From Rhodanobacter sp. ANJX3 (GTDB lineage: Bacteria > Pseudomonadota > Gammaproteobacteria > Xanthomonadales > Rhodanobacteraceae): 64,000 nucleotides of DNA. The notes beneath the pieces are model-generated. The model made no database searches. It was not told where the DNA came from and was given only the letters and a program-made list of their open reading frames with translations. Below are positions 59,082-64,000 of the stretch, in pieces; the stretch's first letter is position 1, and every line of letters starts with the position of its first letter. The DNA lies in NCBI RefSeq assembly GCF_014200755.1, contig NZ_JACHCM010000006.1, forward strand, positions 124,001-188,000, read 5' to 3'. The translations under genes were made by a program, and so were the position numbers.

Positions 59082-62000
59082 ATGTTCGTGAGGGAAGAAG
59101 CCGCCTTTTTCAATTTTGGCGACTGGATCGTGCGGCCGGCCGAGCGTTCGCTCGAACGTGCCCGGGAGCGCATCGTACTCGAGCCCAAATTGATGGATGT
59201 ACTGACCTATCTTGCCGGTACCGGCGGTGTCGTCGTGAGTACCGAGCAGTTGCTGATCGATTGCTGGCGCGGCACGTTCTACGGCGACAACCCGGTTCAC
59301 AAGACCATTGCGCTGCTGCGCAAGGCATTGAAGGACGACGCCAAAGCGCCCCGCTATATTTCTACCGTGCGCAAACGCGGCTATCAGGTGGTGGCCGACG
59401 TGGCATTTTCCGACGAGCGCCTGCGCGGCCCGCCCTCACGGCATACCTGGACCGACGGATCGCCCTTTCGAGGTCTGCTGCCGTTCGATACCGAGCATGC
59501 CGCCCTGTTCTTCGGCCGCGCAAAGGCCACCTCGGAACTCCTTTCGGCTTTGCGGGCTCAACGACGCAGCGGCTGCGCCTTTGTTCTCGTCACCGGGCCG
59601 AGCGGGAGCGGAAAATCGTCGTTGGTACACGCCGGCATCGCCGCGTCGCTGCGCCGCGAAGCCGGCAGCGGCGGCATCCGCGCCCTCGCCGTCGCCAGCT
59701 TTGCCGCCAAGATCCATGGCATGACGCCGCACGAGGCGCTTGCCGCGGCGATGACGCAATGGGAAGTGCTTGGCCGCCCCATTTTTCTGGAGACGGAACG
59801 AAAGGCTCTCACCACCGCACTGCGTGAGGATATGCGGGGCGTTCTCGATCGTATCGCCCACAGTCTGCGCGGCCACGCACAACGGCGCGATGGCGACAGC
59901 GCGCTTTTGGTGGTGGAGACGCTCGAAGCATTGGTGGCGACACCCACCGTGTCGGCCGACGAATGCTCGGCCTTCGTACAAACGCTGGCGCAACTGGCCC
60001 AGAGCGGGCACGTTATGGTTCTGGCCTTATGCCGCAACGACTTCTATCCCAAACTGATGGACATCCCGGCGCTGCTCGCACTCAAGCGCGGCGGCGGCCT
60101 GTACGACGTCGAGATGCCGACCGAGGGGGAAGTGGCGCAGATGATCCGACTCCCGGCATTTTCCGCCGGCCTGTCGTTTGAGCGCGACGCGATCACCGAG
60201 CGGCAGTTGGACGACGTACTGCTCGACGGCGCCTGTCGCCGACCCGGTGTGCTGCCACTGCTGCAGTACACGCTGCAGGCTCTCTATGAACGGCGCGACG
60301 CCCGTGGTCAGCTGACATTTGCCGCCTACCGCGAGCTGGGCGGCTTGGAGGGTGCTCTCGCACAGCAGGCGGAAACTGTCTTCGCCGGATTCGATGGCGA
60401 TGCCGCGAATGCATTTGCCGATGTTTTGCAGAGCCTGATCGTCGTCACCAGCGACGGTGAGGAGGTAACCGCGTGCAGGGTGCGCTGGCGCGATCTTGCC
60501 AGCGCTTCGCAGCAGCGGGTCGTGCGGCGTCTGGTGGATGCGCACTTGCTCGTCAGCCTGCTCGAGGGTGACGAACCGTGCTTCACCGTGGCGCACGAAG
60601 CCTTGTTGAGGCACTGGCCGCGCATCGTCGACTGGGTCGAATCGCACCGCAGCGTTTTACGATCGCGTGCGCGCATCGCCGAGATGGCGCGGCGCTGGCT
60701 CAACGAAGGCCGGCGCCAGGAACATCTTTTGCCGCGCGGCCTGCTGCTGGCCGAGGCGCGCAGGCTCTACAAAACGGCATCGCCTCCGATGAGCGCGCCG
60801 CAGCGGATTTTCGTGCGACGCAGCCTGCGCGGCGTGCGCATCCGGGCCACGCTGTTGGCGGCGGCGTGCACGCTGATCGTGGCGCTCGCACTGTTTTCGT
60901 CATGGGCGACGCTCATGGCCCGTCGATCTGAAACGCGCGCCGAGCAGCGCCGTGCCGACGCCGAGGGCCTGATCGATTTCATGCTGGGGGACATGCACGA
61001 GCGACTCGATGCCTTAGGCAGGCTCGATCTGCTGGATGCCGTGACCGGACGCGCCATGCGCGTTCTCGATCATGGCTGGCAAACGGGCAGGCCCGACGAC
61101 GTGTTGAGGCAGGTGCGGGCGCTGCGCGAAATCGGAGAAATTCGCTTCACTCGCGGCGATCTCGACTCGGCCACGCAAGCTTTCAACGCCGCGGATAAAC
61201 GTCTGCAGCCACTATCGGCCGATCATGGGGAACTCCCTGCCATCGATGCCGAACTCGGCAAACTGGATTTCTGGCGTGGCCAGGTCGCGACACGACAAGG
61301 CCGGATCGGCGACGCGTATCGGGCATGGCAGGCGTATTTGACCGACGCCAGCCGTCGCGCGTCGCTGGAGCCGCGGCAACCCGATGCCTGGCTGGAACTG
61401 TCTTACGCGAACAATTGCCTGGGTACCTATGCGCTGCAAGCCGACCGACTGGAAGACGCGGCCGCGTTTTTCAAGCAGTCCGTTGCCTTGAAGCAACGCG
61501 TCTTGGCGGTTCGCCTGAAGGATCAAAAGACCTGGCTGGAACTTGCCGATACGCTGAGCTGGCTGGCCCTGTCCGAACAGCAGAACGGCCATCTTCGCCC
61601 GGCGCTGAACACGCTCGAGGCGGAAAGGCAGGCCGTGCAGAAAGCCCGGGGATCCGGCGCTCCGTCCAACCTGTGGCGATATCGCCATGCGCTGGCCGAT
61701 CTTCATGTCGCCAAAGCCGAGGCCGATCTGGGCCTCGTCGCGCAGGCTGCGGTGGATTATTCGACCGCCACAACGCGCTTTGCCGAGCTGGTCGACGAAG
61801 TCCCGGACAATCAGAAGTGGCGGCGTGACCTTGCCTATGCCCTACTCCAGCAGGGTTGGCTTTTTTATGGCATGCACCATCCGGCTCAGGCCGTCCACAG
61901 CCTGTCCGAGGCCGAAGATACCTTGCACATGCTGCTGGCGACCGACCCAAACGTTTCGGATTGGCATATCTTGATGGCGCTGGATCACAATTACCAAAGT

Positions 62001-62393
62001 GTGGTCGCACTGGGGCAAGGCCAGAAGGAAAAGGCTATGGCATTGATAACCACCGCATGGAAGGACATGGCAGCGCACGGCGCTGCAAAAATCACCGTTG
62101 CCGGCGACGTGTTGAAATCCATGCTGGAAATCACCTCCGGCGAAGTCGCCGCCGCACAGAACGATCGTGCCTCCATGACGGCGTATGGGCTCGACGTCAT
62201 CACGCTGCTCCAGCCGCGCCTTGCGGCCAGCCACGACCCACGCCTGCTAGACCCCTATATCCGCGCGTCTGTTCTCATCGGGCGTCGCACCGAGGCAAGT
62301 CCGTACCTGCAACGATTGAAAGACGCCGGGTATCGTTCACCCATGTTCGATGCCTCTCTTAAAAACCAGCCAAGCAAGGCCTTGAACCGATGA
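59082..62393 (+). CDS. Membrane-anchored winged-helix / nSTAND NTPase / TPR regulator
   Basis: 1103 aa. Residues 5-105: OmpR/CadC-type DNA-binding winged helix (LEPKLMDVLTYLAG; VHKTIALLRKALKDD; YISTVRKRGYQVV). Residues 128-520: nSTAND-type NTPase with P-loop GPSGSGKSS (172-180); the Walker B-like strand LLVVETLEAL has Glu in place of Asp. One TM helix at about 588-611. Residues 615-1100: helical, TPR-like repeats, on the periplasmic side if the DNA-binding part is inside. So it can sense a periplasmic signal and act on DNA. AAGGGGA precedes the ATG. Overlaps the next gene (ATGA). Probably controls the neighbouring muramidase/DUF2589 operon (inference). Confidence 0.85.
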   Translation: MFVREEAAFFNFGDWIVRPAERSLERARERIVLEPKLMDVLTYLAGTGGVVVSTEQLLIDCWRGTFYGDNPVHKTIALLRKALKDDAKAPRYISTVRKRGYQVVADVAFSDERLRGPPSRHTWTDGSPFRGLLPFDTEHAALFFGRAKATSELLSALRAQRRSGCAFVLVTGPSGSGKSSLVHAGIAASLRREAGSGGIRALAVASFAAKIHGMTPHEALAAAMTQWEVLGRPIFLETERKALTTALREDMRGVLDRIAHSLRGHAQRRDGDSALLVVETLEALVATPTVSADECSAFVQTLAQLAQSGHVMVLALCRNDFYPKLMDIPALLALKRGGGLYDVEMPTEGEVAQMIRLPAFSAGLSFERDAITERQLDDVLLDGACRRPGVLPLLQYTLQALYERRDARGQLTFAAYRELGGLEGALAQQAETVFAGFDGDAANAFADVLQSLIVVTSDGEEVTACRVRWRDLASASQQRVVRRLVDAHLLVSLLEGDEPCFTVAHEALLRHWPRIVDWVESHRSVLRSRARIAEMARRWLNEGRRQEHLLPRGLLLAEARRLYKTASPPMSAPQRIFVRRSLRGVRIRATLLAAACTLIVALALFSSWATLMARRSETRAEQRRADAEGLIDFMLGDMHERLDALGRLDLLDAVTGRAMRVLDHGWQTGRPDDVLRQVRALREIGEIRFTRGDLDSATQAFNAADKRLQPLSADHGELPAIDAELGKLDFWRGQVATRQGRIGDAYRAWQAYLTDASRRASLEPRQPDAWLELSYANNCLGTYALQADRLEDAAAFFKQSVALKQRVLAVRLKDQKTWLELADTLSWLALSEQQNGHLRPALNTLEAERQAVQKARGSGAPSNLWRYRHALADLHVAKAEADLGLVAQAAVDYSTATTRFAELVDEVPDNQKWRRDLAYALLQQGWLFYGMHHPAQAVHSLSEAEDTLHMLLATDPNVSDWHILMALDHNYQSVVALGQGQKEKAMALITTAWKDMAAHGAAKITVAGDVLKSMLEITSGEVAAAQNDRASMTAYGLDVITLLQPRLAASHDPRLLDPYIRASVLIGRRTEASPYLQRLKDAGYRSPMFDASLKNQPSKALNR

Positions 62394-62776
62394 ATGCAAA
62401 ATCCTCTCCCGTCGACGTCACGCTCACCGTCAAAGACAGTCTGCTCGGGCAGGGCAATACCGGAGGCGGTCGTTACAGTTACACCTTCGAGCCCGATCTG
62501 ATCCACGTCACCGAGCGCGATACCGAAATCGTCTATCGGCTGGCGGAAGGTGACTGGCCCCGCTTCCGGATCGCCAACCTCTATACGACCGATACAAAGG
62601 AGCAACTGGAGCGGATGGAAGTACGCAAGGACGGCGCCGAACTGGCCGTGATGCATCGCAATACCCGTCAGCAGCTTACCGTGGTGTCGCTGCTGGTCCA
62701 CGACACCAAGCACGAGCGTCACGTCAATTGCGACCCCCAGGTGACGAACGACCCGCCGCCCGTCTCAGGCACTTGA
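62390..62776 (+). CDS. Small DP-EP-like protein
   Basis: 128 aa, soluble, beta-rich. Near the end CDPQVTNDPPP resembles the signature of the DP-EP family (PF08985), unknown function; this assignment is from memory of the motif only. Its ATG overlaps the stop of the nSTAND regulator gene, so the two are coupled and the small protein may be its partner. It ends before a palindromic element. Confidence 0.65.
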   Translation: MNAKSSPVDVTLTVKDSLLGQGNTGGGRYSYTFEPDLIHVTERDTEIVYRLAEGDWPRFRIANLYTTDTKEQLERMEVRKDGAELAVMHRNTRQQLTVVSLLVHDTKHERHVNCDPQVTNDPPPVSGT

Positions 62777-62868
62777 GGGGTTTACCCCAGATCGATCGGA
62801 GGCGAACCCGCAAGACGCTGTCGTGCCTAAGAGCCTGTTCAAAGTCTCCGCGTGGCCCGCGCCGAGAA

Positions 62869-62996
62869 CTGTTTGCCCGCAGGCCAAGGAAGAACGAGGG
62901 TACGCGGGGAGGCGCCATGGATGGCGCCGGCTTTGAGGAGCGAGGAGTGGGCGTTCGTCCACGACGGAGTGATGACGCCGGCCTGCGGGCAAACAG
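62869..62996. repeat. 128-bp MITE-like palindromic element
   Basis: Perfect 17-bp terminal inverted repeats: CTGTTTGCCCGCAGGCC (62869-62885) and its complement (62980-62996). Inside are the palindrome GGCGCCAT-GG-ATGGCGCC (62911-62928) and a hairpin at 62947-62962. The element ends one base before the stop codon of the AraC gene and lies between two convergent genes, where it may also end transcription. Confidence 0.8.
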
Positions 62997-62997
62997 A

Positions 62998-63810
62998 TCA
63001 GGCCGATAGCGGCTTGTGCGCGAAGTAGCGCGCCGGCGGCTGACCGAAGTTGCGCCGGAACATCGCCACGAAGGCGCTGACGCTGTCGTAACCCAGCGCA
63101 TCGGCAACGGTGGCCACCGACGTGCCTTCCGCCAACTGTTCCAGACCGCGGCTGAGCCGTGCCTGCTGGCGCCACTGCGCAAAGCTCAGTGCGGTCTCCA
63201 CGCGAAACAGCCGACTCAGGCTGCGCGCGGACAGGCCGGCCCAGGCGGCCCAGTCCTCCAGGCTGCGGTTGTCCTGCGGCTGTTCGAGCACGGCCTGCGC
63301 GATGCGCAGCAATCGGCGGTCCAAGGGCATCGGCAGGTGCAACGGCTCGCGCGGCGCGCGACGCATCTCGTCGAGCAGCACCGTCATCACCCGCTCCTGT
63401 TCCTCGTTCAAGCTGGCTTGCCATGTCCACGAACTGGCACGGCGTACCAGCGCACGCGTCAACTCGCTGACGCCGATGACGCAAGGATGATCGGGCAAGC
63501 CGTGCTCGATGGCCGGTGTGATGAACACGCCCCAGCCGCTCATCGCGCCGCTGACGCTGACCGTATGCGGCTCGCCCGGCGGTATCCAGCCGGCGCGATG
63601 CGGCGGCAACAGCCACGAGCCATGCTTCGTATGCACATGCACCAGCCCGCTCTCGATGCAGAAAAATTGCCCGCGCAGATGCTGATGCCAGCCGTAGGTC
63701 TGCGTGCCTTTGCGGTATTCGCTGGCAGCTTCGTGCTCGATCCAGTAGCCGATCAGCGCCGGACCTTCGAGCCGTTCGATCAGTTCATAGAGCTGCTGTT
63801 TGGACGTCAT
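62998..63810 (-). CDS. AraC-family transcriptional regulator
   Basis: 270 aa. N-terminal cupin-type ligand domain (HQHLRGQFFCIESGLVHVHT; IPPGEPHTV), C-terminal AraC double HTH (SLEDWAAWAGLSARSLSRLFRVE; VATVADALGYDSVSAFVAMFRRNFGQPPARYF). The cupin type with WHQHLRGQ is common in repressors/activators of efflux or aromatic-compound genes; the target is not in view, and probably lies beyond 64000 since the gene is divergent from that end. The ATG at 63810 was chosen over ATGs at 63828 and 63837 by the ribosome-site context. Confidence 0.88.
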   Translation of the reverse strand: MTSKQQLYELIERLEGPALIGYWIEHEAASEYRKGTQTYGWHQHLRGQFFCIESGLVHVHTKHGSWLLPPHRAGWIPPGEPHTVSVSGAMSGWGVFITPAIEHGLPDHPCVIGVSELTRALVRRASSWTWQASLNEEQERVMTVLLDEMRRAPREPLHLPMPLDRRLLRIAQAVLEQPQDNRSLEDWAAWAGLSARSLSRLFRVETALSFAQWRQQARLSRGLEQLAEGTSVATVADALGYDSVSAFVAMFRRNFGQPPARYFAHKPLSA

Positions 63811-64000
63811 GGCCGATTCTCGATACATATTGACCAAATGACGTTATCAGATTGCCGCCGAGCTGCCTAAGCTGTGAGTTCCACCAAGCATGTGCCGATG
63901 GAAAAGCCGGCCGCTGCCGCCGCTCGCGGCTTTCCTTCCATACCGCCCCTGAGCGCGCTACCGCGCCCGGCGGGATCTACCCGCCTCAGCCAGGGCGCGC

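Noticed and set aside
62728-63009. 93-codon open frame across the 62869 repeat
   Set aside because: It is a translation of the palindromic element; Arg-rich and without a ribosome site.

Overview
The window is GC-rich chromosomal DNA from a gammaproteobacterium, most likely of the order Xanthomonadales (a Dyella/Rhodanobacter/Luteibacter-like organism). Pointers are the LysM gene divergent from def-fmt-rsmB, the RpoD sequence, a chitin/GlcNAc cluster built like the Xanthomonas nag regulon (TonB receptor, GH20, NagX, Glk-type kinase, FucP-type permease, LacI regulator), a cyoABCD operon and dispersed palindromic repeats. There is no CRISPR array, rRNA, IS transposase or integrase.

Layout. 0-3.9 kb: LysM protein (cut by the window edge) divergent from def-fmt-rsmB, which are translationally coupled. 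4-16 kb: envelope glycan region with two GT-C glycosyltransferases, two GT4-like and two GT2 enzymes, an O-antigen ligase/polymerase, a CDP-glycerol-transferase-like protein, a small TPR protein and an LpxL-type acyltransferase. Genes here face both ways and 6.9-10.5 kb looks less GC-rich, as is common for mosaic LPS loci. 16-19 kb: dtd, rpoD with promoter and bidirectional terminator, a tiny His-rich secreted protein, and a CAU tRNA (probably Ile2). 19-24 kb: polytopic membrane protein, GAF-GGDEF cyclase, MHS transporter. 24-29 kb: cyoABCD plus SURF1, with a terminator hairpin inside the SURF1 reading frame. 29-41 kb: a 1315-residue ferredoxin/NADP-reductase/molybdopterin fusion, SatP, a trypsin-like protease and an Lhr-type helicase carrying an in-frame palindromic repeat. 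41-51.5 kb: GlcNAc/chitin utilisation (nagX, GH20, TonB receptor, Glk-type kinase; nagP-like permease, lacI-type regulator) with a perfect operator palindrome in the divergent promoter region. 51.5-53 kb: secreted S10 peptidase.

53.1-62.8 kb is the most novel part. A nine-gene operon on the minus strand encodes a GH108 muramidase, two DUF2589 proteins plus a third that resembles them, an 86-residue unknown, a one-TM protein, a secreted protein and two small holin-like membrane proteins. Beside it are a NarL-type regulator with an altered acidic pocket, translationally coupled to a small unknown gene, and a 1103-residue regulator joining a CadC/OmpR-type winged helix, an nSTAND NTPase, one TM segment and TPRs, coupled to a small DP-EP-like protein. 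A muramidase with holin-like proteins and no phage structural genes suggests a lysis- or type-10-like export device for the DUF2589 proteins; this is inference. The window ends with a 128-bp MITE-like palindromic element abutting an AraC regulator.
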